A stretch of 47,208 nucleotides of DNA from Cyanophora paradoxa (Eukaryota > Glaucocystophyceae > Cyanophorales > Cyanophoraceae): positions 1-47,208 of the forward strand of contig QPMI01000293.1 of assembly GCA_004431415.1 (NCBI GenBank), given 5' to 3'. The notes below the pieces were generated by a model. That model worked only from the letters and a program-made list of their open reading frames with translations, had not been told where the DNA came from and did no database searches. The translations under genes and the position numbers were made by a program. Below, piece after piece: positions 32,001 through 41,330 of the stretch. Positions within the stretch are counted from its first letter, which is position 1, and each line of letters starts with the position of its first letter.

Positions 32001-34990
32001 GGCGGGATGACAATGCGCGCCGACCGCGAGCAGGCGCTGCAGCAGGAGCAGGCCAAGCGGGCGAAAGAGCGCGAGCGGCGGGAGCGGGAGCGGGACCGCG
32101 AGCGCGAGCGCGAGCGGGAGGAGGAGGAGCGGGAGCGAGAGCGCGAGCGGGAGAAGCGGAAGGAGCGGCGGGAGCGGGAGAAGCGCGAGGAGCGCGGCCG
32201 CTCGCGCCGCGACAAGGACCGCGACCGCTCCTCGTCGCCGGAGCGGACGAAGAAGAAGTGCGCGGGGCACCTCGCGTGCGGGCCACGGTGCGCTCACGGG
32301 CCCCGCAGGAAGAAGAAGAAGACACGCTCGCCGTCGCGCTCTAGCTCGCGCTCCCGCTCCCGCTCGCGGAGCCGGGAACGCGGCCGCAAGCGGCGCGACC
32401 GCTCGCGCGAGCGCTCGCGCTCGACGGGCCGCTCGCGGGAGGCCGACGAGCGCAAGGAGAAGAAGAAGGCGAGCCGGTGGGAGCCGGCGCCGACGCAGGC
32501 CGCAGCCAAGCCGGCGGCCGCCGCCGCCACCACCGCGCCGGCCGTCTACTACGTGCCCCAGCCGGTCTACGCCGCCGTCGTCCCCGGCGGCGCCCCCGCC
32601 TACGCGGCAGCCGCGGCAGCCGCCCCCCGGCCGGCCCCCGCCCCCGCCGCGCCGGCTCCCGTAGCCCCGGCGCCGCCTGTCCCGCTCCGCCTCCCCTCGC
32701 TCCTCCACGGGCCCATCCCGCGCCCGCAGACCTCCCTCATGCACCTCCTCCCGGGCGCCCCCGGGCGCTACGCCCCTCCGCCCCCGCCCGGCGGCACCTC
32801 GTCGAGCTTCCCTGGCGGCCCTCCGGGCGTGGCAGCTGGGGCCTCGCCACCCGCCCTCGCGCCTCCGGGCGTGCCGGGGATTTTCGCCGCGGCATCGGCG
32901 GCGGCGGCGGCGGAGGAGCTGCCGCCGGGGGCGGATTCGATGCCGGACGGCCTGGACGACGAGCTGCCCCCGGGCGTCGAGCCGGCCTCCTTCTACGCAG
33001 CCCCGGCCCCCGCCCACGCCCCGCCCCCGGCCTGGGCAACTCCCGCCCCCAACCCCCTCCTCGTTCCGCCCCCGGCCCCGTCCCCAATTCCTGCTGCGCC
33101 CCCGGCGCCGGTTCCCATGCCCCTCCCGCCGCCCGGACCCCCAGCCGCTCCTGCCGTCCCTCACGCCCCTGCCCCCGTCCCCCTCCCGCCACCTTCCGAC
33201 CCCCCCGCGGCGCCCGTGTTCGCCCCGGCGGCGGCCCCCGCGATCACGATGGCGGGCAAGCTGGCGGCGCCGATCATTCTCCCCCCGGGGGTGCCGGCGC
33301 TGACACCGGTGCTGCCCCCGGTGGCCTCGTCGGCCCCCCCGGCGCCCAGCCCGACCTCGTACACAGCCCTCGCCGCCGCCATCCCCCGCCCCGCCTCCGC
33401 CGCCGCCCCGGCCCCGCCCTTCGCCGCCCCCATCATCCTCCCCCCCGGGGCGCCCCCCCTGCGGCCCGCCACCGCTCCACCCAGCGTCCCCTTCGGGGCA
33501 GCCCAGCGATCGGCACCCGTCCCGCTTCCCATGCCGGGCGCCGCCGCCGGCCGCGGCGCCGGCGTCTGGAATGGCCCCGCTGCAGGCGCGTGTTGCGTTT
33601 CCCGGGCCCTCGCGTCGGCTGATCGGGGCGCGCAGGCTCGGCGCCGTGGGGCGCGGCGGCGGCGGCGGCCGGCGCGGCGCGTGCCTCCCGCTGGGACACC
33701 TCCAAGGAGGACTACGAGGTGAGCAGCCCAGGCGCGGCCCCCCGCGCCGAGCTCGACGCGGCGGGGCAGCGGGAGAAGGAGAAGGAGGAGCGGGACAAGG
33801 TGAAGGAGAAGGGGCGGGACCGCGACGGCCGCCGGGAGCGCAAGGACCGCGACCGCCGCTCCCGCTCCCGATCGCGCTCGCGCTCCCGCTCGAGAGAGCG
33901 GGAGGAGCGCGAGCGCCGCGAGCGCGAGCGCGAGCGCGAGCGGGAGGAGCGTGAGCGGCTGGAGAAGGAGAAAGCGGGAAGCCGCTTCCAGCGCGGCTCC
34001 TTCCGCGGGCGGGCCCCCGAGACGGTGCGCCCTCGCCCAGCGCCAGCCGCCGGCGCGGGCCGGCCTGGGAGAGGCGTGAGGCGGGGCCGGGGTGCAGGCG
34101 AAGCCGGGGCAGCACGACGAGAAGTTCTCGCTGGACGCGAAGCTGCTCGAGTCGTTCTTGAAGCAGAGCGCGGAGAAGGCGAAGGAGGCGGAGATGCTGG
34201 GCGCCCTGCTGCGGCAGCGGCCCGAGGCCGACCCCGCCGCCATCGCCATCGCCCAGCGCGAGGAGGCCCTCCGCCACACCCTCCGCGCCATGCGCCCGCC
34301 CTCCCCCGCCGCCTCCTCCGGGCCCGCCACACCCCGCGGCACCCTCCCCCTCGCCCCGGCCACGGCCCTCGCCCCCGCCGCCCCCGCCCCAACCTTCATG
34401 CCGGCGCTACCGCAGGCGCCGGCGCCCTTCGGGGCGCCCGCTGCGGGGCCCGGCGGGAGGCGGCAGCGCTGCCGGCGGCGCTGCAGCGGGACGTGCAGAC
34501 GGCGATCCTGCGCGAGGGGCGGCGCTGCTGCAGGCGGTGCACAGCCTGCCGCACATCCAGGCCGCCAAGGCCGCCGAGCAGGAGCCGCGCCGCGCCGAGC
34601 TCGCCCGCCGCCACCAGGCCCACCGCGACGCCCACGAGCGCCTCGTCAGGTGCGCCCCGCCGCCTCTCGCCGCTGCGCTCGCGCGGGGCCGGCTGACGCG
34701 GGGGCAGGGAGCGGCGGAAGGGCAAGGGGCCGGAGGAGCTGCTGGCGCTGGCGGCGGTGGAGGAGGCGGAGCGGGAGGAGGCGGGGCGGGCGCTGCGGGA
34801 GGAGGCGGAGGCGCTGGAGGGGGCGCTCGCGCGGGAGCTCTCGGAGGGGACGCAGCGGGCGATGGCGCAGGCCGGCGTCCCGGGCTTCTTCGTCACGAGC
34901 GACCCGACGCTCGTCGCCCAGCAGGCCGCCGTCCTCGCCTGGATCGCCGCCCACGGCGACCACCTCCTCGCCGCCGGCCGCCTCCCCTAG
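29090..34990 (+). CDS. THO complex subunit 2 (THOC2)-like protein with RS- and Pro-rich C-terminal half (possibly two genes)
   Basis: THOC2 is the scaffold of THO/TREX, which couples transcription to mRNA export. Supporting segments are ITTLLPLAGQDPRSASLWEC followed by ALRVRLY (29515-29640), resembling human VLLPSLSLMDCN...ELW...RYRLYGQW; LFETAISETSLRFDVLADDV (30182-30240); and VYVLPACERLATRLAEFIGR leading to FLSRCATTTFAPCPEAWRLL and GMIHEAMHGPLFGDRSLPE (30390-30620). The last block parallels the THOC2 block KFLQLCIFPRC...FVELVHQQKTPNFSTL. Acidic VEDGEIGEE precedes a long Arg/Glu and RS domain (32010-32460), then Pro/Ala-rich sequence, an SRWDTSKEDYE motif (about 33687), a second RS domain, a KFSLDAKLLESFLKQSAEKA segment and an unrecognised helical C-terminus with AQAGVPGFFVTSDPTLVAQQ (34867-34926). 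Stop TAG 34988-34990. The 5' end and the gene count are uncertain; the part after about 33600 could be a separate RS-protein gene. The antisense open frames here are composition shadows. Confidence 0.55.
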
Positions 34991-35413
34991 GCCCCCGCCC
35001 CCAGCGCACCCCGCCAGATCACTTCCGCCTTGCTCGATCCCCATCCCCGATATTTTTCCAATACAGCACTCCAACCGAGCGCCCGACAAGCGGCATGCTT
35101 CAGAACTTGTCGTTCATGGATTTTTGACGCCGCACGCGATGTCTGCTAGCCGATTTGACTAGCGCTGGCTGTGTTCGCGTCCATCTACGCCCGAAATCAG
35201 CTTTTTGGACCGGACAGAGTGCGCTCTTCGAATTCTTTGAAACAGGCGTTCATGCTCTACAGACCGACATAGAGAGCTAGCCAGCTCAGGGCACTGTACA
35301 CGTGACGTCGATATCGAGGATGCAGCTAGAGCCGAGGCACGATCGCCTGGGGGCGTCGCCAGCAGCCCGGCGGCACGGGGACCGGCCGGCTCCGTGGCGG
35401 CCGGGCCGGGGCC
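34991..35413. other. Spacer between convergent genes
   Basis: About 420 bases of balanced composition holding the 3' ends of the THOC2-like gene and the PQ-loop transporter. No gene seen. Confidence 0.5.
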
Positions 35414-36815
35414 TCACACGGACTGCGGCAGCTGGTCGTACTGCGTGCCCCGCGCCCGGTACCTGCGCACGCGGCCTCAGCGCCGGCGGGCGCAACGCAG
35501 CCGCGACAAAGCGCCGGGCCGCACAGGTGGAACTGCGTGAAGATCTGCGGCGGGGCGGGGCGGGGCGGGGCGGGGGTGAGGGGAAGGAAGGGGTGCGGGG
35601 GGGCCGGGGGGCGGGGCCGGGGAGGGGGCGGGGCGGACGGTGAAGTCGAAGCAGAGGGTGCCGACGGAGCCGATGATCCAGGGGAGCTGGCCGTAGAGGA
35701 CGACGGGGTCCATGGAGCGGATGAAGATGGCGAGGGCGTACGTCAGGTTCCCCATCACCGCCGCCACGAACATCCCGATCGCCAGCCCCTCCGTCGACTT
35801 CCGCCGGAACTGCGCCCCCGTCGGCCCCGCCGCTCCCCCGCGCGCCCCCGCCGCCGCGCACGTTCTTCACGATCTGCGGCAGGCGCGAGGCGAGGTAGAG
35901 GAAGGCGGAGCCCCAGCCGACGGCCACGCCCAGCTGCACCGCCCACTCCGAGTCCAGCGGGGCGCGGCAGATCGGCTCGTCCGAGCCCGGCGCCGGCACC
36001 GGCGGGTGCGGCTTGGCGAGCTGCAGGAGCACGCGGCCGCCGGCCGCCAGCGACGAGTCCGGGACCTCCCAGGGGGCCGGCGCCAGGCTGCGGGCCGCCA
36101 GCGTGACCGTCATCAGCGCGGCCGCCACCATCCGCGTTGCCTTGCCCGACGGCGCGCCGGCCGTCCCGTACGAGGACCCAGCCGAGTCGGCGATACTGCG
36201 CGGGGAGCGCCGGCGGTACCAGTTCGGGCCCGCGGGGCGCCGCAAGGGGCGCCGCGCGCGTACGAGGGCTTCTTGAATACATAGTTCTTCAGGTGATAAT
36301 AAGTGTACTGCGAGATCACCACGGTATCCATGAAGACGAAGTACACTGCGGGGCGCGCGGAAGTCAAGACGGGGAAGCCACAACGCAAGCGGCGTGCGCA
36401 CCGGCCGTGTAGATCTGTGTCGGGAGCTGTTGCGTAAGGATCGCACCGATCTTGGGGGCCCTGCAGTCAGAACGCGCAGATCGGCAAAGGGTCAGCACAC
36501 GCAGACCAGGTTAAGGCTATCGCCCACGAGCCAGATGGCGAGGAATATCGGACTGAGCGCTTCCGCGCTGCTGTTCTTGTAGTTCTCGATGACTTGCCTG
36601 CGCGCGAGCAGCGGTGACGCGACTGTTGCAAGAAGACGGCTAGATCGCAGCACCCGCACGCACGGGGTCTGGCAAAAGATCCAGAAGCAGATTGAGGAGA
36701 GGCCGACGATGAAGCTCAGGTTATCGCGAGAGCCGTAGAGGCAGTCCCCGAACCACGTCGCGACCCTTGGCAAGTTTAAGTGATCGACCGCGACCTCAGG
36801 ATCCGTACGCACCAT
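35414..36815 (-). CDS. PQ-loop transporter, PQLC2/Ypq (SLC66) type
   Basis: These seven-helix proteins export cationic amino acids or cystine from lysosomes or vacuoles. From ATG 36815 (MVRTDPEVAVDHLNL) the exons read NLSFIVGLSSICFWIFCQTP, then VIENYKNSSAEALSPIFLAI with WLVGDSLNLV, IGAILTQQLPTQIYT, VYFVFMDTVVISQYTYYHLK, a loop, GWGSAFLYLASRLPQIVKN joined to FRRKSTEGLAIGMFVAAVMG, DPVVLYGQLPWIIGSVGTLC, and IFTQFHLYRARGTQYDQLPQ ending SV and TGA at 35414-35416. The first PQ motif is Q(T)P...VIENYKN and the second is RLPQIVKN, the canonical pair. Frames rejoin at each intron; the last intron has a GTGCGG donor inside the codon for L. Two earlier in-frame Met codons are possible starts. Divergent from MKKS. 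Confidence 0.9.
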
Positions 36816-37124
36816 TTCAGGTACGGCTGGCCGTTGCGCTCCGCAGGGACGCATCGACACATGTCTATTGCGGCCTGAGGGCCGGCCGGACACAATCGAT
36901 CGCGCTAGCAACCGGAGGCTCGAATCCGTCGCGGGTCAATATTAATTCGAACTTGGAAGACTGTGAAGACCGGACTCAGCTTGACAAAAATGTTCTTTAG
37001 CAGCAGGTTTGCAACTTTGCCTCACTGTATCACAGCGCGCGGCGCTGATCATAGAATGCCGCCCGGACTGACGGGTACATAAACTAGCCAGCTACCAAGC
37101 GAAGCAAGCTAAGCAGCAGTGCGT
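36816..37124. promoter_or_regulatory. Divergent intergenic region (PQ-loop transporter / MKKS)
   Basis: About 309 bp of balanced composition lie between opposite start codons, so it must contain both promoters. No specific element is identifiable. A GGCTCGAATCC string near 36913 resembles a tRNA T-arm but no tRNA fold could be completed. Confidence 0.45.
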
Positions 37125-39429
37125 ATGCAACTAGCAGAGTCAGCGGAGGAAGATGGTCCACCGCGGGCGGAGGAGCGGAGCGGCGGGCGCGAGACCCGCG
37201 CGGCGTTGGCGAAGGAGCTCATCGGCTCGCGCGTGCGCGCGCCATCGACCTTGATCGTGCGCGCGCTCACGCGCCACGCTACAGGTCCAGGATCGAACTG
37301 GCACGGCACACTCGGTCGAACGCGCCATGCGCGACCTCGCCGCTGTGTGCCTCTCGTCGTACGGTCCCGGCGGCAGGCGAGCGACGCATCCGATTTCGTT
37401 ATACTGCTGCTCACTCGCGTGTGCAGGTGGAAGCTGATCCAGAAGGGCCCGGATGGAGGGACGACGCTTCTCTCCTCGCTCTCCAGCCGCGTCCTGGAGT
37501 TCCTGGAGGTGACGAACCCTGCGGCGAAGGTGCTCGTGGAGCTCGTAGGGCACCAGCAGAAGCAGTGCGGGGATGGCGGCCTCTTCGCCCTCTCCCTCGC
37601 CGCCGAGTGGGCCCCGCGCTGGCCCCGCCCCGCACCGCCGCTCCCCGCCGACGCCGCGACAGGCTCGTGGCAGGGGCGTCGGCGCTGGCGATGCCGCGGC
37701 ACGCGCTGCTGGCGGCGCACGACGTGGCGGCGCAGTGGACGAGCGAGTACCTCGACTCGCCCACGTGCGCCTGCCGCGTGCCGCTGCGCTGGAGCGACGC
37801 GCGCGCCATGGCGGCCGTCGTGCGGGCGGTGCTCGCCCCGAAGGGCGTCTCCCGCCTCAGCCACGAGGCGCTCTCCCGCCTCTGCACCCTCGTCCTCCGC
37901 GTGCGCCCCGCCTGCCCGCCCGGCGCCGCGGCGGCCGTCCCCGCTCAGCGCGCCGCGCAGGCGTTCGTGTCGGCGATCCCCTCCTCGGGGGCGGCGACGG
38001 CGCCGGTGGTGCGGACGCTGGGCGTGGCGGGGCGCGCTGGGGAGGAGTGCGAGTGCGTGGAGGGGGCGGTGCTGGTGGACGTGTGGCCGGCCCGGGGCCA
38101 CCCCCGCTCGACTCCTTCGCCGCCGCCCCGCCGCCCTCTTCGACGTCAACCTCGAGCCGCCCCGTGCGCCCGCCCCCGCCCCCGCCCGCTCCGCCCCGCC
38201 CGCCCCGAGCCGCGGCGGCGGGCAGTGGAGGCGGCGACGGCGGAGGTCGAGTGGCGGGGCGGGGCGGCGGCGTGGAGCGTGGCGGGGGCGCGGGCGGCGG
38301 CGGTGGCGGCGCTGGCCGCGCGGGTGGAGGCCTCGGGCGCCCGCATTCTGCTCTGCCAGCGCGTCATCGACCCCGCCCTCCAGGAGACCCTCCACCGCCG
38401 CGTCCGCCCGCCCCCTCCCGCCCGCCCCGGGGCCCCCCTGCCCCCCGAGCGAGCCGCCGCAGGGCGTGCTCTGCCTGGAGCGGCTCTCGCTGCGGCACGT
38501 GGCGGCGGTGCAGGGCGTGACCGGGTGCCGCCCCATCAGCTCCCTCGGCCCGGCGCCCTCTCCCGCGAGGCCCTCGGCCGCGTCGGGGCCCTGCGCGAGC
38601 GCTGGCTCGCCGGGCGGCGCTACACGGAGATCGAGGCGGCCGAGCCGGCGCCGGCGGGGGCGCGCCCCGCCAGCACCCTCCTCCTCTGCGCCCCGGACGA
38701 GTCGGCCGTCGAGGAGCTGCAGGCCCGCCCCGCCGCCCCGCCCGCCCCGCCCCGCCGCCGACGCCGCGCGAGGCGCAGGCGGCGGTGCAGGGGGCGCTGG
38801 CGGTGCTGACAGGCTGCCTGACGACGCCGGCGGCGCTGGCGGGGCCGGCTGCTTCGAGGTTCACCTCGCCGCTCACCTGCGCGCCAAGGTGCGACGCCCC
38901 CCGCCCCCCGGCCCCCGCCCCCCGCCCCCCCGCCCGCCCACGGGCCTTGCAGGCGGAGCGGCTGGAGGCTGGCGGGTGCCTCCCGCCGCGGCTCGGTGGC
39001 CGCCCTCCTCCGCGACTGGCCCCCGCTGCGCGCTGAGGGGCGCGGGGCGCAGCGGGGTTCACGGCGCGGCAGATCGGGGAGGGCGTGCGGGGCTTCGCGG
39101 GGAGCCTGGAGCGCGTGGCCGGCGCCCTCGCCCAGGGCGCCGGCGGCCTCTCCTGGCGCGACGCCGCCGACCAGCTCGCCGCCGCCAACCGCGCCACCCT
39201 GCCCCCGGCCCCGCCCCAGCCCGCGGCCCGCGGCGCACGCGGCTGTTCGGGTGGGACTGCGAGGCGGGGGCGCCGGGGTGGTGGCGGCGTGGGAGGGGGC
39301 CGGGGAGGGGGCCTGCGGGAGGCGACGGTGCTGGAGGCGCTGCAGGCGAAGCGGCAGGCGCTGCTCGCCGCCAAGGAGGCCGCCGCCGTCCTCCTCCGCG
39401 TCCGCACCGTCGTCGTCGACACAAACTAA
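37125..39429 (+). CDS. MKKS: BBS6/MKKS chaperonin-like protein
   Basis: MKKS is a group II chaperonin-like subunit of the BBS chaperonin complex, which assembles the BBSome for ciliary trafficking. ATG 37125 begins MQLAESAEEDGPPRAEERSG. SSYGPGGRWKLIQKGPDGGT is restored across a 50-bp GC-AG intron (37377-37426), followed by VLEFLEVTNPAAKVLVELVG and CGDGGLFALSLA (CCTs have GDGTT here; MKKS has SDCGLF). LDSPTCACRVPLRWSDARAM (37755-37815) parallels MKKS LNSEACGCRIPVDF. ARILLCQRVIDPALQETLHR parallels LVLCQKVIHPSLKQFL, and GVTGCRPISSLG parallels MTGTQPIGSLG. GCFEVHLAAHLRAK parallels CTETHLAAYIRHK. The end VLLRVRTVVVDTN with TAA at 39427-39429 parallels LDLSYVIEDKN. The non-canonical nucleotide motif is expected for a BBS chaperonin rather than a CCT subunit. 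Confidence 0.9.
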
Positions 39430-40160
39430 AGTCCCCGCGGAGGCCTCCCGAGAACCCCGCGCCCGCCGCAACGTCTTCCTCCTCGACCCCGCCGACGAGA
39501 CCTTCGACCGCATCCACGTCGGCGCCTCCTGCCCCCGCGAGAAGGCCCGCCGCCCCGCCCCGCCCCGCCCCGCCGGCCGGCCTCGCGCGAGCGCGGGGGC
39601 AGGTCAAGGCGCTGCAGGCGCTGCTGCGGCCCGGGGCGTGCTGGTGACGCCGTGCGGCTGCGAGCTGCTCCGCATCCGCAAGGACGCCGCCGGCCGCCCC
39701 CTCGCCCCGAGGTGCGCCCCGCCGGCCGCCCCGCCGGCGCCCCCGGCGCGGCTGGAGCGGGGCGGGGCGGGGCAGGTGCTGGCGAGCGTGCGGTACGGGG
39801 ACCTGCAGGTGCCGACGGCGGTCGAGGTCATGGCCGCCCGCTTCGCCTCCGAGCGCAAGAGCGCCCTCGCCATGCCCCAGGCCCGCCCCCCCGCCCCGCC
39901 CCCCCGCCCCGCCCCGGCCCGCCCCGGCGCGCTCTGAGGGGGCGGCAGCTGCCGGCGTCGCTGGCGGAGGACCTGCGGAAGCTCGCGGGGGACGCCGCGG
40001 CGCCGTACGCCACCGCCGAGGGCCGCGCCGCCCTCGCCGCCGCCCTCGAGGCCCCGCCCCGGCCAGCGGGCCCCCGACCCCGATCGCGAGGCCCCCTTCC
40101 CGGCCGCCATATGCATGGAGACCGTAGAGGCCGCGGGTGTGCGCTGCCCACGTGCAACGA
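39430..40160 (+). pseudogene. C-terminal half of a protein-isoaspartate methyltransferase (PCMT) domain gene, frameshifted
   Basis: Immediately after the MKKS stop, the translation reads NVFLLDPADETFDRIHVGAS with CPREK (39467-39542), then after a GC-AG intron VKALQALLRPG (39603-39635) and, one frame over, GVLVTPCGCELLRIRKD. Later pieces are VLASVRYGDLQVPTAVEVMA and LPASLAEDLRKLAGDAAAPY. This is the second half of the PCMT/PCMTD fold (motif YDRIYCGA, then LLKVGGILV). The SAM-binding first half and a start codon are missing. The RPGG turn is broken: only four G occur at 39632-39635 where five would keep the frame, giving a premature TGA. It is either a decayed fragment or a gene damaged by an assembly or homopolymer error. 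The 3' limit is uncertain. Confidence 0.5.
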
Positions 40161-41330
40161 CTTCGACGGTGATGCCTCGGGCCACTGGGCCTTCTACAGC
40201 TGTAGCCTAGGCCTTAGCTTCTATGGCCTCGAGGCTACGTCGCGCGTGCCTATGTGGGGCGTACCAGTATATGCAGCGCAAGCGCTAGCGCATATGGCTG
40301 CCTGTCGACGTCATGTTAGCGCTATAGCGCTATAGCTAGCGCTGGCTGGCATGCTGGATGGGCTCCACAGGACAGTGGCAGCCGCTGCATGCTCTTGCCA
40401 GTGAGCTTGGAAGTATGAAACTTGAAAAGCTTGTACATGTGTATTTCTGATTTGACATGTTGTTTTCTTCATTTGCCAAGTCACTGAGTGAAGTGTACAA
40501 TTCCTAAGCTTCTTCAAGGCTTGCAAATGTTCATGATCATGATCATCGGATCATGATCAGTGTCTTAGCTTCATGACCAGTGCTCAGCTTCTTCCGAAGT
40601 TCTCGCAATTGTTCAGTCACTGAGTGCTAATTATAAGCTTCGAGTTTTTCCAAGGTTCTCGCAATTGTTCAGTGCTTAGCTTCTAAGAGGCCTTCTCTTT
40701 ACCAGCCGAGAATTAAAAGGTCAAACTCCGCAGCAACTTGATCGCGATCGTGATCGCGGGGGGGTACGCCAGCGGATCTTCGTTCGGGCACTAGTACTAG
40801 TACTGTCGCTATACGCTTCGCCGAGAGAGCGCGCTAGCCGACCGCACTGTCACCACAGCACGTAGTACGCGCCCACGGTACCGGCCGCGGAACGTGCACT
40901 TGGTGACTAAGCTCTACTTTCTCTGCTGCAAGGCTTTCTCTGCTGCAAGGCTACGCGTTCGTCCCGATGAAGCGATAGCACGTCGTCTTTGAAGTGCAGA
41001 GTACGTTTTGCGGCATGGGACAACAAAACTGGGTGCGTAAGTCGATTTTCTGCAGCGAGAGCGCTTCCCTACCACGCGTACGATTGGCACCGTCAAGCGT
41101 GTAGCTAACAGAATCATCCTTCAGGTTGACCGGGCCCGGGCCTGGAGGCGCCGCTGCGAGTTTTTGGTGTTCCGAGTCGCGTGCGTGCCCCGGGTCACGC
41201 CAAAGCATGATCAGCGAGCGCCCTGATTTCGTGCGCGACAGGTACCTGGTGTTCTGTGAAGACACGTACGCGCTGCTGAAGTCCATTTCTGTGCGTTAAA
41301 TTAAACGGATATCGATCCGAGCGGGTGCGG
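40161..41330. other. Gene-poor spacer, AT-richer, with short repeats
   Basis: About 1.2 kb with no convincing gene. It includes palindromic CATGATCATGATCATC near 40532, CTAGTACTAGTACT near 40791, and direct repeats at 40600-40673. A short frame from ATG 41208 (MISERPDFVRDRYLVFCEDT) could be an additional first exon of the downstream gene, but its junction does not keep frame as I read it. Confidence 0.5.
40600..40673. repeat. Direct repeat TTCTCGCAATTGTTCAGT
   Basis: Exact 18-bp copies at 40600-40617 and 40656-40673 lie within an AT-richer block that also repeats AGCTT and CACTGAGTG words. Confidence 0.85.

Noticed and set aside
31176-34277. Very long minus-strand open frame (about 1030 codons) opposite the RS/Pro-rich region
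   Set aside because: It is the antisense of Arg/Glu/Ser and Pro/Ala codon repeats in GC-rich DNA; it has no domain-like sequence, whereas the plus strand has conserved blocks and intron signals.
36905-36925. tRNA, from a GGCTCGAATCC T-arm-like string
   Set aside because: No cloverleaf could be completed at normal spacing; a possible acceptor-stem match lies about 130 bases upstream without D- or anticodon arms.
37125-39429. CCT (TRiC) subunit
   Set aside because: The nucleotide-binding GDGTT motif is GDGGLF and several blocks match MKKS specifically, including the C-terminus.
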